Below, in pieces: positions 7,573 through 17,084 of a stretch of DNA of 64,000 bases. The stretch comes from Aldersonia kunmingensis (GTDB lineage Bacteria; Actinomycetota; Actinomycetes; Mycobacteriales; Mycobacteriaceae), in the NCBI RefSeq assembly GCF_001646865.1, contig NZ_LRRB01000111.1:46539-110538 (forward strand), read 5' to 3'. Numbering within the stretch: position 1 is the stretch's first letter; the number at the start of each line of letters is the position of its first letter. The notes below the pieces were generated by a model. That model had not been told where the DNA came from and did not search any database. It was given only the letters and a program-made list of their open reading frames with translations. A program made the translations under genes and the position numbers.

Positions 7573-8529
7573 ATGGTGCGAGATCTCACACAACTCGAGC
7601 TGCTCACTGAGCTGCAGCCGGTTGCGGAAGAGAACGTCAACCGGCACATCTCGATGGCGAAAGAATGGCACCCGCACGATTACGTGCCGTGGGACGAGGG
7701 CCGGAACTTCGCAGCGATGGGTGGCGACGACTGGGACATCGAGCAGTCCCAGCTGGGCGAGGTCGCCCGGGCCGCCATGATCACCAACCTGCTCACCGAG
7801 GACAACCTGCCCTCCTACCATCGCGAGATTGCGGAGAACTTCTCCCGCGACGGCGCATGGGGCACGTGGGTCGGCCGCTGGACCGCTGAGGAGAACCGCC
7901 ACGGCATCGTGATGCGGGACTACCTCGTGGTCACCCGCGCCGTCGATCCCGTCGAGCTCGAGCGTGCCCGCATGGAGCACATGACCAACGGCTTCGCCAC
8001 GCCCGCAATCGAGCATGCGAAGTTCCTGCATTCGGTCGCCTACGTGACCTTCCAGGAGTTGGCCACCCGCGTGAGCCACCGCAACACCGGCAAGGCTTGC
8101 GACGAGCCGATCGCCGACAAGATGCTGCAGCGCATCGCGGCCGACGAGAACCTGCACATGATCTTCTACCGCAACCTGTGCGGCGCCTCCCTCGATCTGG
8201 TCCCGGACCAGGCCCTCGAGGCGATCAATGTGATCGTGCAGAACTTCCAGATGCCGGGCGCCGGCATGCCGAACTTCCGGCGCAACGGCGTGCTGATGGC
8301 CAAGCACGGCATCTACGACCTGCGTCAGCACCTCGAAGAGGTCGTCTGGCCGGTTCTGCGCAAGTGGCAGATCTTCGAGCGCAACGACTTCACCCCGCGC
8401 GGCGAGGCGACCCGCGAAAGCCTCGGCAACTTCCTCGAGAAGCTCGAGGAGGACGTCGTGAAGTTCGAGGAGCAGCGTGACCGCATGCTCGCCCGCGAAG
8501 CCAAGAAGCGCGAGCAGCAGGCCTCCTAA
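7573..8529 (+). CDS. desA1: DesA-type acyl-[ACP] desaturase
   Basis: 318 residues, ATG with GAGGGG upstream. It closely follows the mycobacterial DesA1/DesA2 pattern: TEDNLPSYHREIAENF, then the first di-iron motif TAEENRHG (ExxH), a conserved RDYLVVTRAVDPVELE block, then the second ExxH motif ADENLHMIFYRN. These place it among soluble stearoyl-ACP-desaturase-fold di-iron enzymes that introduce a double bond into ACP-bound chains; in mycobacteria DesA1 feeds mycolic acid synthesis. It stands alone between the palindromic upstream region and a strong terminator. DesA1 rather than DesA2 is suggested by the following genes (dus, LCP, phoU), the same as next to M. tuberculosis desA1. Confidence 0.93.
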   Translation: MVRDLTQLELLTELQPVAEENVNRHISMAKEWHPHDYVPWDEGRNFAAMGGDDWDIEQSQLGEVARAAMITNLLTEDNLPSYHREIAENFSRDGAWGTWVGRWTAEENRHGIVMRDYLVVTRAVDPVELERARMEHMTNGFATPAIEHAKFLHSVAYVTFQELATRVSHRNTGKACDEPIADKMLQRIAADENLHMIFYRNLCGASLDLVPDQALEAINVIVQNFQMPGAGMPNFRRNGVLMAKHGIYDLRQHLEEVVWPVLRKWQIFERNDFTPRGEATRESLGNFLEKLEEDVVKFEEQRDRMLAREAKKREQQAS

Positions 8530-8541
8530 AGTTCGTCACAA

Positions 8542-8575
8542 AGACCCCGCGCGACTCGTTCGCGCGGGGTCTTTT
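8542..8575 (+). terminator. Terminator of desA
   Basis: A perfect 13-bp stem (AGACCCCGCGCGA / TCGCGCGGGGTCT) with a 5-nt loop runs into TTTT, 12 bp after the desA stop. Confidence 0.92.
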
Positions 8576-8635
8576 GCGTTCCCGGGTTGTGTGATGCGGG
8601 ATGTGCGGGTTCGCCCACGTAAAATCGCTCCCGCT

Positions 8636-9775
8636 ATGACTCTTCGCATCGGTTCGCTCGAACTCGCCAGCCCCGTCGTCCTCGCGCCGATGGCGGGTGT
8701 CACCAACGTCGCCTTCCGCACGTTGTGTCGCGAGCTCGAGGTCGCCCGCGCCGGCAGCGTCTCCGGGCTGTACGTGTGCGAGATGGTCACCGCCCGCGCC
8801 CTCGTCGAGCGGCAGCCCGCGACGTTGCACATGACGACGTTCGCGCCCGACGAGGCACCGCGCTCGTTGCAGCTCTACACGGTGGACCCGCAGACCACCT
8901 ACGAAGCCGCGAAGATGATCGTCGACGACAACATGGCCGACCACATCGACATGAACTTCGGCTGCCCGGTCCCGAAGGTCACTCGCAAGGGTGGCGGCGC
9001 AGCTCTGCCGTACAAGCGCACATTGTTCGGGCAGATCGTCGCGGCAGCGGTGAAGGCGACCGAGGGCACCTCGATTCCTGTGACCGTGAAGTTCCGGGTC
9101 GGCATCGACGAAGAGCACCACACGCACCTCGACGCCGGCCGGATCGCTGCGGCCGAGGGGGCTGCCGCCGTCGCGCTCCACGCGCGTACCGCGGCGCAGC
9201 GGTACTCGGGCGAGGCCGATTGGTCGCAGATCTCACGGCTCAAGGAGCACGTGACCGATGTCCCAGTGCTCGGCAACGGTGACATCTTCAGCGCCGACGA
9301 CGCGATGGCGATGATGCGCGAGACGGGCTGCGACGGTGTCGTGGTCGGCCGCGGCTGCCTCGGCCGCCCCTGGCTGTTCGCAGAGCTCGCTTCCGCGATG
9401 CGCGGCGAACCGGTGCCGACCCCGCCCAACCTTGGCGAGGTCACCCGCATTATCCGCCGCCACGCCGAGCTGCTCGCGGCTCACCACGGCGAGGACAAAG
9501 GCATGCGTGAGCTGCGCAAACACGTCGCCTGGTACCTGCGCGGCTTCCCGGCGGGCTCAGACCAACGCAGCGCGATGGCGCTGGTGTCCTCGCTCGCCGA
9601 ACTCGATGAGCTGTTGTCCCGGTTCGATCCGGATGTACCCTTCCCGCCCGACGCCGAAGGTCCGCGCGGACGGCAGGGCTCACCGGCCAAGGTCGCACTG
9701 CCCGACGGGTGGCTCGACGATCCCGAGGACTGCCTGGTTCCCGCCGGTGCCGACCTCATGCATTCTGGAGGCTGA
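8636..9775 (+). CDS. dusB: tRNA-dihydrouridine synthase
   Basis: 379 residues from the ATG at 8636 (MTLRIGSLELASPVVLAPMAGVT is the typical Dus opening; longer in-frame starts run into desA and its terminator). FMN-binding TIM barrel: LAPMAGVTN at the N-terminus, catalytic Cys in NFGCPVPKVTRKGGG, TVKFRVG with the conserved K/R, LHARTAAQRYSG, and GVVVGRGCLGRPWLF in the phosphate-binding loop. A C-terminal helical RNA-binding domain follows (HAELLAAHHGEDKGMRELRKH). It reduces specific uridines in the tRNA D-loop with NADPH. Older mycobacterial annotations call this NifR3. It is probably transcribed from its own promoter, since desA has a strong terminator. Confidence 0.93.
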   Translation: MTLRIGSLELASPVVLAPMAGVTNVAFRTLCRELEVARAGSVSGLYVCEMVTARALVERQPATLHMTTFAPDEAPRSLQLYTVDPQTTYEAAKMIVDDNMADHIDMNFGCPVPKVTRKGGGAALPYKRTLFGQIVAAAVKATEGTSIPVTVKFRVGIDEEHHTHLDAGRIAAAEGAAAVALHARTAAQRYSGEADWSQISRLKEHVTDVPVLGNGDIFSADDAMAMMRETGCDGVVVGRGCLGRPWLFAELASAMRGEPVPTPPNLGEVTRIIRRHAELLAAHHGEDKGMRELRKHVAWYLRGFPAGSDQRSAMALVSSLAELDELLSRFDPDVPFPPDAEGPRGRQGSPAKVALPDGWLDDPEDCLVPAGADLMHSGG

Positions 9776-9915
9776 GCAGGGCGTTCTCCGATTGACGGCG
9801 ATTCGAGATCGGAGCGCTGTGGTGAAATCGTTATCATTGCTCCGAACCTCCGGTCGTAACCGCGCGATCGAGGGGTAGCTAGGACGCGGAAACGGCGAGA
9901 GGCAAGGTTCCATCG

Positions 9916-11958
9916 GTGGGTGACGACAGGCAATCGCCCCCGCATGGGGATGACAGCCCCGCGCCCTGGGAGCGACATCTCTCCGAGAACTCAGGGCCTG
10001 AACACGACCGCCCCCGTCTGGGAGAGCGCCGCCGACCGGCCGGTACCCCGCGTTCCGACGCAGACCACGAGCCCGAGTCTCATCAAGAGCGCCCACGCCG
10101 CAAGCTGCTGCCGATCCGACGACGAAAACCGGATCCATCCACCGCCGATCGACTCTCGGTCGCCGATATCGTGGAGAAGGTCGCCGAGGAATCCGGCACG
10201 TTCGAAGCCGTCTCTGGCACCACTGCCCACCGCCGCGCGGATGCCCCGCCCCCGGCGCCGAATGTTCCGCGCGCCCCGTCGCCAGCCGACGCCGAGACGG
10301 AGCGGATTCCGAAGGCGCCGTTCGCGATGCCACGCTTCGTCGGAAGGCCGCGGGACCCCGAGGGGGATCAGCCGCAGCTGTCGCGTCTGACACTGAGCCG
10401 CGAGCGCCGTCGTCGTCGTTTCCGCGCCGCAGGCCGCGTAATGACAGCGATCATCGCGGTGATCGCACTCACCGGAACGGGTGTCGTCTGGGCCTACCTA
10501 CGTTCCACCGACAGCGGGTTCGAACAGGTCTCCGCCCTCGACGAGGAGTCGGCGGACGTCCTGGACCCGATCGGTCAGACCGGTGACGAGACGTACCTCA
10601 TCGTCGGCACCGATACGCGCGCGGGCCAGAACTCGTCGATCGGCGCAGGCTCCATCGACGATGCCGCGGGCGCGCGGTCCGACACCGTGATGCTGGTGAA
10701 CATTCCGGCCGATCGCAGCCGGGTCGTCGCAGTCTCGTTCCCGCGTGACCTCGACGTCACTCGGCCGTCGTGCGAGGCATGGGACAACGACACCGCCACC
10801 TATACCGGCGAGATCTATCCCTCCGCCGACAACGACAAGCTCAACGCCACCTATGCGCTCGGCGGCCCCAAGTGCCTGGTGAAGGTCATCCAGAAGATTT
10901 CCGGACTGAAGATCGGCCACTTCGTCGGGATGGACTTCTCCGGGTTCGAGTCGATGGTCAACGAGATCGGCGGCGTGCAGGTGTGCACGTCCACCCCGCT
11001 GATCGACGATGAACTCGGCACCGTCCTGGCCAACCCCGGCAAGCAGAACATCAACGGCAAGACCGCGCTCGACTACGTGCGTGCCCGCAAGGTCGAGGCC
11101 GAGGGCAACGGCGACTACGGCCGGATCAAGCGCCAGCAGCGCTTCCTCGCGTCGCTGCTGCGCGGGGTGCTGTCGAACAAGGTGTTGCTCGACCCGGGCA
11201 AGCTGAACGGCTTCATCAACGCCTTCACCCGGGACACCTTCGTCGAGAAGGTCACCACCAAAGATCTCCTCACGCTCGGCAAATCGCTGCGCAATGTCGA
11301 CGCCGGCGCGGTCACCTTCCTCACCGTGCCGACCTCCGGCACAACCGAGTGGGGCAACGAGATCCCACGCACCGACGACATTCATGCGATCTTCAACGCG
11401 ATCATCGACGACAAGCCACTGCCGGGCGAGGAACGCGCGCCCGCGGTGAACTCGACGACATCGAGCACGAAGTCCACCCCGTCGTCGAGTGCCGCGCCGA
11501 AGCCGAAGCAGACCGCGGTCGAGCCGGAGTCGGTGACGCTGCAGGTCTCCAATGCCTCGGGCGTCTCGGGTGTCGCAGCCTCCGCGGCAAGCGACCTGGG
11601 TTCGTACGGCTTCCAGATCTACCAGGTCGGCAACTACTCGGCCGGCACCGCAACCGCCACCGAGGTGCACTTCTCGCCGGGCCACGAGCGCGAGGCCGCG
11701 ACGGTCGCCTCGGCAATTCCGGGTGCGGTGATCGTGAAGGAAACCGGTCTCGGCAGCATCGTGGAGCTCGTCATCGGATCGGACTACGACGGCGCGACCA
11801 TGGCGCCGACCTCCGCCGGACGCGAACTGTCCGAGGCGACGCTCACCCCGGCGACATCCACGGGCGAATCGTCGTCGACCTACGGATCGGCGCCGACGAC
11901 GACGGAATTGCCCTCCGATCTGGATGTGACAAACGCCGCCGACGATAAGTGCGCTTAA
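9916..11958 (+). CDS. LCP (LytR-CpsA-Psr) family cell-wall ligase with LytR_C domain
   Basis: 680 residues from GTG 9916. Order: about 170 residues of charged, disordered cytoplasmic sequence; one membrane helix near 175-195 (MTAIIAVIALTGTGVVWAYL); the extracytoplasmic LCP domain, with YLIVGTDTRAGQN, RSDTVMLVNIP and VVAVSFPRDLDV as the pyrophosphate-lipid-binding core; then a threonine/serine-rich linker and a LytR_C domain near 540-630 (SVTLQVSNASGVSGVAA). LCP enzymes transfer glycopolymers from polyprenyl phosphate carriers to peptidoglycan; in mycolata the polymer is arabinogalactan. This is the Rv0822c-like member. The long acidic/basic N-terminus may be a phosphorylation target, as an inference. 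Confidence 0.92.
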   Translation: MGDDRQSPPHGDDSPAPWERHLSENSGPEHDRPRLGERRRPAGTPRSDADHEPESHQERPRRKLLPIRRRKPDPSTADRLSVADIVEKVAEESGTFEAVSGTTAHRRADAPPPAPNVPRAPSPADAETERIPKAPFAMPRFVGRPRDPEGDQPQLSRLTLSRERRRRRFRAAGRVMTAIIAVIALTGTGVVWAYLRSTDSGFEQVSALDEESADVLDPIGQTGDETYLIVGTDTRAGQNSSIGAGSIDDAAGARSDTVMLVNIPADRSRVVAVSFPRDLDVTRPSCEAWDNDTATYTGEIYPSADNDKLNATYALGGPKCLVKVIQKISGLKIGHFVGMDFSGFESMVNEIGGVQVCTSTPLIDDELGTVLANPGKQNINGKTALDYVRARKVEAEGNGDYGRIKRQQRFLASLLRGVLSNKVLLDPGKLNGFINAFTRDTFVEKVTTKDLLTLGKSLRNVDAGAVTFLTVPTSGTTEWGNEIPRTDDIHAIFNAIIDDKPLPGEERAPAVNSTTSSTKSTPSSSAAPKPKQTAVEPESVTLQVSNASGVSGVAASAASDLGSYGFQIYQVGNYSAGTATATEVHFSPGHEREAATVASAIPGAVIVKETGLGSIVELVIGSDYDGATMAPTSAGRELSEATLTPATSTGESSSTYGSAPTTTELPSDLDVTNAADDKCA

Positions 11959-12068
11959 TCGGCCGAACCGACAGTCGCTTTAAGGCGACCGAACCGACAA
12001 TAGGCATTCATTAGGTGTTCACCCACCTGCACTGAATGCCATGACGTCCGCCAGTAAGCTGTCGTATT

Positions 12069-12746
12069 ATGCGCGTCGCTTATAACGAGAACATGAACCT
12101 GCTCGCGGAGACTCTCGGCCGAATGGCCGATATCGCGGGCGCGGCGATGGACAAAGCCACCCAGGCCCTTCTTCAGGCCGATCTGAATCTCGCCGAACAG
12201 GTGATTACCGATTACGACGAGATCACCGTCCTGACCCAGCAGGCAGAAGAGCGCGCGTTCGGCCTACTTGCCCTGCAGGCGCCCGTCGCGACCGACCTGC
12301 GGGCAATCGTCAGCGGTATTCAGATCGTCGCCGATGTGGACCGGATGGGCGCGCTCGCACTGCATATCGCGAACATCGCGCGACGCCGGCACCCGAACCA
12401 TGTGCTGCCCGAAGAGGTCAACGGCTACTTCGCCGAGATGGGCCGGATCGCTGTCGCACTCGGCGAGGCGGCCAGGGAGGTCATCGAGACCCGCGATCCC
12501 GAGCGTGCCGCGCGCATCGCCGACGAGGACGAGGCGATGGATGACCTGCACCGGCACCTGTTCACCGTCCTGATGGACCGGGACTGGAGCCACGGCGTCG
12601 CGAGCGCGGTCGACATCACCCTGCTCGGTCGCTTCTACGAGCGCTTCGCCGACCACGCCGTCGAGGTCGGGCGCCGGGTCATCTTCCTCGCCACCGGACA
12701 ATGGCCGACCGCGGATGAGGAAGAGCACGGCCTCACCTCGCGCTAA
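12069..12746 (+). CDS. phoU: Phosphate transport/signalling regulator PhoU (PhoY-type)
   Basis: 225 residues, the usual length. It has the two three-helix PhoU repeats, each with the acidic metal-binding signature: [15 protein letters not shown] in the first and [19 protein letters not shown] in the second, and the inter-repeat [19 protein letters not shown]. PhoU represses the Pho response when phosphate is plentiful by linking the Pst transporter to the sensor kinase. It converges on pstB, which agrees with the mycobacterial order phoY2-phoT. The kinase/regulator pair (SenX3-RegX3-like) is not in the window. Confidence 0.94.
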   Translation: MRVAYNENMNLLAETLGRMADIAGAAMDKATQALLQADLNLAEQVITDYDEITVLTQQAEERAFGLLALQAPVATDLRAIVSGIQIVADVDRMGALALHIANIARRRHPNHVLPEEVNGYFAEMGRIAVALGEAAREVIETRDPERAARIADEDEAMDDLHRHLFTVLMDRDWSHGVASAVDITLLGRFYERFADHAVEVGRRVIFLATGQWPTADEEEHGLTSR

Positions 12747-12770
12747 TACTTCACACACAATCAGCCCAGG

Positions 12771-12803
12771 AAGCGCCCCGCGAAAACCGCGGGGCGCTTT
12801 CGT
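12771..12803. terminator. Terminator between phoU and pstB
   Basis: A perfect 12-bp stem (AAGCGCCCCGCG / CGCGGGGCGCTT) with loop AAAAC and a following TTCGTCTTT serves phoU; the AAs on the other side make it usable in both directions. Confidence 0.85.
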
Positions 12804-12842
12804 CTTTCGATTGCTTGGGCATCGGATGGCCGGGAACGCGAA

Positions 12843-12878
12843 ACGGCCCCCGCCCTGCGTTCGCAGTACGGAGGCCGT
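12843..12878 (-). terminator. Second hairpin, likely terminator of the pst operon
   Basis: An imperfect 10-bp stem (ACGGCCTCCG / CGGGGGCCGT on the minus strand) precedes TTTCG, 27 bp after the pstB stop. Confidence 0.5.
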
Positions 12879-12904
12879 CCTCGCCGAGTGGTCTGGGGCG
12901 TGCC

Positions 12905-13681
12905 CTACCCGAAGCGGCCGGAGATGTAATCCTCCGTGGCCTGCTTGTTCGGGTTCGAGAACATCTTCTCGGTGTCGTCGATCTCGATGAGCTTGCCCGG
13001 CTTGCCGGTCGCCTCGAGGTTGAAGAAGGCGGTCTGATCGCTCACGCGAGCGGCCTGCTGCATGTTGTGGGTGACGATGACGATCGTGTAGTCCTTTTTG
13101 AGTTCCTGCATGAGGTCCTCGATCGCCAGCGTCGAGATCGGGTCCAGCGCCGAGCACGGCTCGTCCATCAGCAGCACGTCCGGCGAAACCGCGATTGCCC
13201 GGGCGATGCAAAGACGCTGCTGCTGACCACCGGATAGGCCGCCGCCGGGCTTGTCGAGGCGGTCCTTGACCTCGGTCCACAAGTTCGCTCCGCGCAGCGA
13301 GCGCTCGGCGACCTCGTCGAGGCGGGCCTTGCCACGCACACCCTGCAGCTTCAAGCCGGCCACGACGTTGTCGCGAATCGACATGGTGGGGAACGGGTTC
13401 GGCCGCTGGAACACCATGCCGATGGTGCGGCGGACGCCGACCGGATCAATCTGCGGCGCGTAGATGTCCTCACCGTCGAGCAGGATCGCTCCATCGACGC
13501 GTGCCCCCGGGGTGACCTCGTGCATCCGGTTGAGCGAACGCAGCACGGTTGACTTACCGCAACCGGACGGGCCGATGAAGGCCGTAATGCTGCGCGGTGG
13601 CACGGACAGCCCGACGTCGGCGACGGCGTGAAAATCGCCGTAATAGATATTGACGTCCTTCAAATCGAGACGCTTTGCCAT
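12905..13681 (-). CDS. pstB: Phosphate ABC transporter ATP-binding protein
   Basis: 258 residues, normal length for PstB. Walker [11 protein letters not shown]-loop region [11 protein letters not shown] (PstB hallmark), ABC signature LSGGQQQRL, Walker [14 protein letters not shown] and the H-loop [14 protein letters not shown] are all intact. It powers high-affinity phosphate import by PstSCA. It is the last gene of pstS-pstC-pstA-pstB, 43 bp after pstA. Confidence 0.97.
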   Translation of the reverse strand: MAKRLDLKDVNIYYGDFHAVADVGLSVPPRSITAFIGPSGCGKSTVLRSLNRMHEVTPGARVDGAILLDGEDIYAPQIDPVGVRRTIGMVFQRPNPFPTMSIRDNVVAGLKLQGVRGKARLDEVAERSLRGANLWTEVKDRLDKPGGGLSGGQQQRLCIARAIAVSPDVLLMDEPCSALDPISTLAIEDLMQELKKDYTIVIVTHNMQQAARVSDQTAFFNLEATGKPGKLIEIDDTEKMFSNPNKQATEDYISGRFG

Positions 13682-13724
13682 CAGTGCTCCAGAGAGATAT
13701 CGAGGTTGGCGTAATTAGTGTTAA

Positions 13725-14636
13725 TCATTTGCGCACCGTGGAGTAGTGCCCGATGACTTTCGCGACGATGTTGAGCACCGCCAACAACAGAATCAGCGTC
13801 AGTGCCGCGCCCCAAAGGCGATCCGATCCGGCCTGTGTCGGGTTGTTCATTTCCGCCACCATGACGCCCGGCAGCGTGCCCATCTCACCGGAGAACAAAT
13901 TGGTGTTGATGAACGGCGCATACCCGACCAGGATCAGCAGCGGCGCGGTCTCGCCGAGCACGCGGGCGACCGCGAGCATGACGCCGGTGATGATGCCCGC
14001 CATCGCAGTCGGCAGCACGACCCGGGCGATCGTCTTCCACTTCGGGACACCGAGTGCGTAAGACGCCTCACGCAGATCCTGCGGCACGATCCGCAACATC
14101 TCCTCGGTGCTGCGCACCACCACCGGCACCATGAGCAGCACCAGCGCCAGCGACACCGCGAACGCGGACTTGGGGAAGCCGAAGGTCGCGATCCACAGGG
14201 CGTAGATGAACAGCGCCGCGACGATGGATGGGACGCCGGAAAGGATATCCACCATGAACGTGGTGATTCGCGCCATCAGGCCACCCCGGCCATATTCGAC
14301 GAGGAAGATCGCGACGAATATGCCCAGCGGAACCGATATCACGGTGCACACAAGGCCTTGCAGGATCGTGCCGATCAGCGCGTGGTAGATGCCGCCGCCG
14401 GCGGCCGAGGCCGACAGCCCGCTGAACGAGTGCGTGAACCAGGTCCCGCTCAGCATCGTCGGCAAACCCTTGACGATGACGGTGCCGATCACCCAGAACA
14501 GCGGGATCAGCGCGATCCCGACCGAGATGGTGATCAGGCCGGTGGCCGTCCAGTCCGAGGTTCGGCGCCGGGTGCTGACGCCCTGGAAGGTCGCTTTCTT
14601 GATCGGGCGCTGTAGCTCGACGTCACTGACTGTCAT
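13725..14636 (-). CDS. pstA: Phosphate ABC transporter permease PstA
   Basis: 303 residues with six predicted helices. The binding-protein-dependent permease loop is visible as EMLRIVPQDLREASYALGVPKWKT, which contacts the ATPase. The start ATG overlaps the pstC stop by 4 bp, so the two permease subunits are translationally coupled. The protein forms the transmembrane phosphate channel with PstC in the plasma membrane. Confidence 0.96.
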   Translation of the reverse strand: MTVSDVELQRPIKKATFQGVSTRRRTSDWTATGLITISVGIALIPLFWVIGTVIVKGLPTMLSGTWFTHSFSGLSASAAGGGIYHALIGTILQGLVCTVISVPLGIFVAIFLVEYGRGGLMARITTFMVDILSGVPSIVAALFIYALWIATFGFPKSAFAVSLALVLLMVPVVVRSTEEMLRIVPQDLREASYALGVPKWKTIARVVLPTAMAGIITGVMLAVARVLGETAPLLILVGYAPFINTNLFSGEMGTLPGVMVAEMNNPTQAGSDRLWGAALTLILLLAVLNIVAKVIGHYSTVRK

Positions 14637-15688
14637 CCGTCCGCCTTATTCGAAACGACGGCCCGCGCCGCGGCGTTGACCAGGAAGGTGAGCAGGAACA
14701 GCACCAGACCCGCAGCAATGTAGGCGCCGGCCTGGATGTCGTTGTTGAACTCTGCATAGCCGAGCGCGATCTTCGAGGCGATCGTCGAACCGCCGTCGAA
14801 GAGCGACCAACCGAACGGCTGCGAGGTGGTGCGCAGGATCATGTAGAGCGCCATTGTCTCGCCGAGCGCGCGACCGAGGCCGAGCATCGATCCGCTGATG
14901 TATCCGGAGCGGCCGAACGGCAGCACCGTTGTCTTCATGACTTCCCACTTGGTCGCGCCCAGTGCGAGTGCCGCCTCGATGTGCATCACCGGGGTCTGCG
15001 CGAACACCTCGCGGGAAACGGCGGTGATGATCGGCAGGATCATGACCGCGAGGACGATGCCGGCGGTGAAGATCGTGCCGCCGCCCTCTACCGAGCTCGA
15101 CCCGTCTGCGAAGAAGGGGATCCACGACAGGTTCTCGTTGAGCCACACAGCGAACGGTGCGATCGCCGGCGCGAACACGAGGATGCCCCACAGGCCGTAG
15201 ACGATCGAGGGCACCGCCGCGAGCAGGTCGATCGTGTACGACAACGGGCGGCGTACCCGCGGCGGTGCGTAGTGGCTGAGGTAGAGCGCGATGCCGAGCG
15301 ACAGGGGCATCGCCAGCAGCAGCGCGAACGCCGACACGAACACGGTGACCTGGAACAGATCCAGCACACCGAAGGCCATGTCGTTGATGTCGGTGGTGTT
15401 CCACTCACGGCTGGTGAGGAAGTTCACGGTGTTCCGCTGCAGTGCGGGGATCGCACGCCAGACGAGGAACACGCCGATCGCGGCAATGATGGCGGTGATC
15501 AGCGCTGCCGATCCCGTCGCGAGCCCGTTGAAGATCCGGTCACCCGGCCGGACGACCGAGCCGGAGGTCTTGGTAGCGATCTTGACCTCCTTCGGGTCGC
15601 CGATGGGTGCGTCGGGCGCCCGGTGGGCGCCGCCTCCGTGCTTGTCGGAGGCGGCGCTCGAGGACACCGACGTTGGCGCGTCAGTCAT
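14633..15688 (-). CDS. pstC: Phosphate ABC transporter permease PstC
   Basis: 351 residues. A hydrophilic N-terminus rich in Ser/His is followed by helices starting near residue 55 (GLATGSAALITAIIAAIGVFL). The cytoplasmic EAA-type loop reads AALALGATKWEVMKTTVLP. It also has PstC-typical SREWNTTDI and MALYMILRTTS stretches. It overlaps pstA by 4 bp and lies 88 bp after pstS, as expected for one pst operon. Confidence 0.96.
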   Translation of the reverse strand: MTDAPTSVSSSAASDKHGGGAHRAPDAPIGDPKEVKIATKTSGSVVRPGDRIFNGLATGSAALITAIIAAIGVFLVWRAIPALQRNTVNFLTSREWNTTDINDMAFGVLDLFQVTVFVSAFALLLAMPLSLGIALYLSHYAPPRVRRPLSYTIDLLAAVPSIVYGLWGILVFAPAIAPFAVWLNENLSWIPFFADGSSSVEGGGTIFTAGIVLAVMILPIITAVSREVFAQTPVMHIEAALALGATKWEVMKTTVLPFGRSGYISGSMLGLGRALGETMALYMILRTTSQPFGWSLFDGGSTIASKIALGYAEFNNDIQAGAYIAAGLVLFLLTFLVNAAARAVVSNKADG

Positions 15689-15776
15689 GCGCTCACGGTT
15701 CCTGTCCTTGATAAATGGTATGGCGAGAATGCGGAACGAGCCGGGGAAGTTGCCTCACTCCGCACTCTCTTGTGAC

Positions 15777-16898
15777 CTACTGCCCGATGGACGAAATGGA
15801 GGCGCTGACCGTCTCCTTGAACGAGTCCGGCAGCGGCACGTAACCGAGGTTTTCCAGATCCTGCTGACCCTCGTTCACGGCGCTGGTCAGGAACGACTGC
15901 ACGGCCTGGGTGGTCGCCTCGTCGTAGCCCTTCGAGCAGACAATCTCGTAGGTGGCCAGGATCAGCGGGTAGGCGCCCGGTTCGGTGGTCGCGTAGGTGC
16001 TCTTCAGGTCCAGCGCGAGATCCTTGCTGCCCGGCGTCTTGAACGGAGTGTTCGCAATCGCCTTGCTGGCGCTCTCGGTGCTGACCTCGACCGCGCCGGA
16101 GCCGGTGTTGATCTGGGCCGAGTTCAGCTTGTTCTGGTCAGCGAACGACTTCTCGACGTAGGTGATCGAACCCGGGGTGGTGGCCACGCCCTGCGCAACA
16201 CCGGCCGAGCCCTTGGCGCCCTGTCCGATGCCGCCCTTGAAGTCCGAGCCGGCACCGCCGGTCCATGCGCCGTTCGAGGCCGCGGTGAGGTACTGCTGGA
16301 AGTTGTCGGTGGTGCCCGAGGAATCCGAGCGGAAGAACACCACGATGTCCTTGTCCGGCAGGGTGGTGCCCTCGTTGAGCGCGGCGATGGCCGGGTCGTT
16401 CCACTTCTTGATGGTGCCGTTGAAGATCTTCGCGGCGGTGTCACCGTTGAGCACGAGGTTGTCGACACCGTCGATGTTGTAAGCCAGCGACACCGGGCCG
16501 AAGACCAGCGGCAGGTTCCAGGCGTCGTTACCGGCGCAGCGCTGCTTCGCCGCCGCGGCCTGCTCTTCCTTGATCGCCGAGTCGGAACCGGCGAAGTCGA
16601 TCTGGCTCGCGATGAACTGGGTGCGGCCGTCACCCGAACCGCTCGGGTTGTAGGCGACGTTGACCGTCTTGCCCTTGTCGTTGCACACGGCGATGTACAC
16701 GGAGGTGAACGCGTCCATCGCGTTCTTCTGCGCGGAGGAACCAGCGGCCGAGATCTTGTCCTTGCCTTCACACGTCGCCGTCGAGCCCGACGTGTCCGCC
16801 GACGACGATGCGCTGTTGTCGTCGCTGCCACAGCCTGCGAGTGCGATCGCACCGAGGGCGATCGCACCGATAAGGGCACTGCTGCGCTGGAGCTTCAC
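15777..16898 (-). CDS. pstS: Phosphate-binding lipoprotein PstS
   Basis: 373 residues. A type II signal peptide ends in the lipobox LAGC, with Cys23 the lipidated residue, followed by a Ser/Asp-rich linker. The mature protein has the phosphate-binding loops AAGSSAQKNAMDAF, the YNPSGSGDGRTQF segment, the FAGSDSAI segment and FRSDSSGTTDNFQQYL, all standard for PstS. It captures phosphate outside the membrane and passes it to PstCA. It leads the operon and is the gene closest to the PHO box, about 150 bp upstream. Confidence 0.97.
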   Translation of the reverse strand: MKLQRSSALIGAIALGAIALAGCGSDDNSASSSADTSGSTATCEGKDKISAAGSSAQKNAMDAFTSVYIAVCNDKGKTVNVAYNPSGSGDGRTQFIASQIDFAGSDSAIKEEQAAAAKQRCAGNDAWNLPLVFGPVSLAYNIDGVDNLVLNGDTAAKIFNGTIKKWNDPAIAALNEGTTLPDKDIVVFFRSDSSGTTDNFQQYLTAASNGAWTGGAGSDFKGGIGQGAKGSAGVAQGVATTPGSITYVEKSFADQNKLNSAQINTGSGAVEVSTESASKAIANTPFKTPGSKDLALDLKSTYATTEPGAYPLILATYEIVCSKGYDEATTQAVQSFLTSAVNEGQQDLENLGYVPLPDSFKETVSASISSIGQ

Positions 16899-17045
16899 CT
16901 ATGTCCTCCGGAAATTCATTGCCCTGACCGCGGTTGCGGCCCATGAGCGCCATCTGCCTGCACACCCGGATCAGCGCCGAGCGGCGAGCGACGTCGTCGC
17001 CCACGCAAAACGTAGGGGTACTCGATGGACGAATATCCGCATAGC

Positions 17046-17063
17046 GGTGAACTTGGGGTGAAC
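17046..17063 (-). promoter_or_regulatory. PHO box (two direct repeats) controlling pstSCAB
   Basis: On the minus strand GTTCACC-CCAA-GTTCACC gives two exact 7-bp repeats with an 11-bp period, the arrangement bound by OmpR-type phosphate response regulators (PhoP in Streptomyces, RegX3 in mycobacteria). It lies about 150 bp upstream of pstS and 22 bp from the mshD stop. It predicts induction of pstSCAB under phosphate limitation. Confidence 0.88.
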
Positions 17064-17084
17064 AAAGCTGACCGTAATGTCCGA

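Noticed and set aside
15291..16946. A 551-codon plus-strand open frame opposite pstS/pstC
   Set aside because: It crosses the pstS-pstC junction on the wrong strand; both minus-strand genes are unambiguous.
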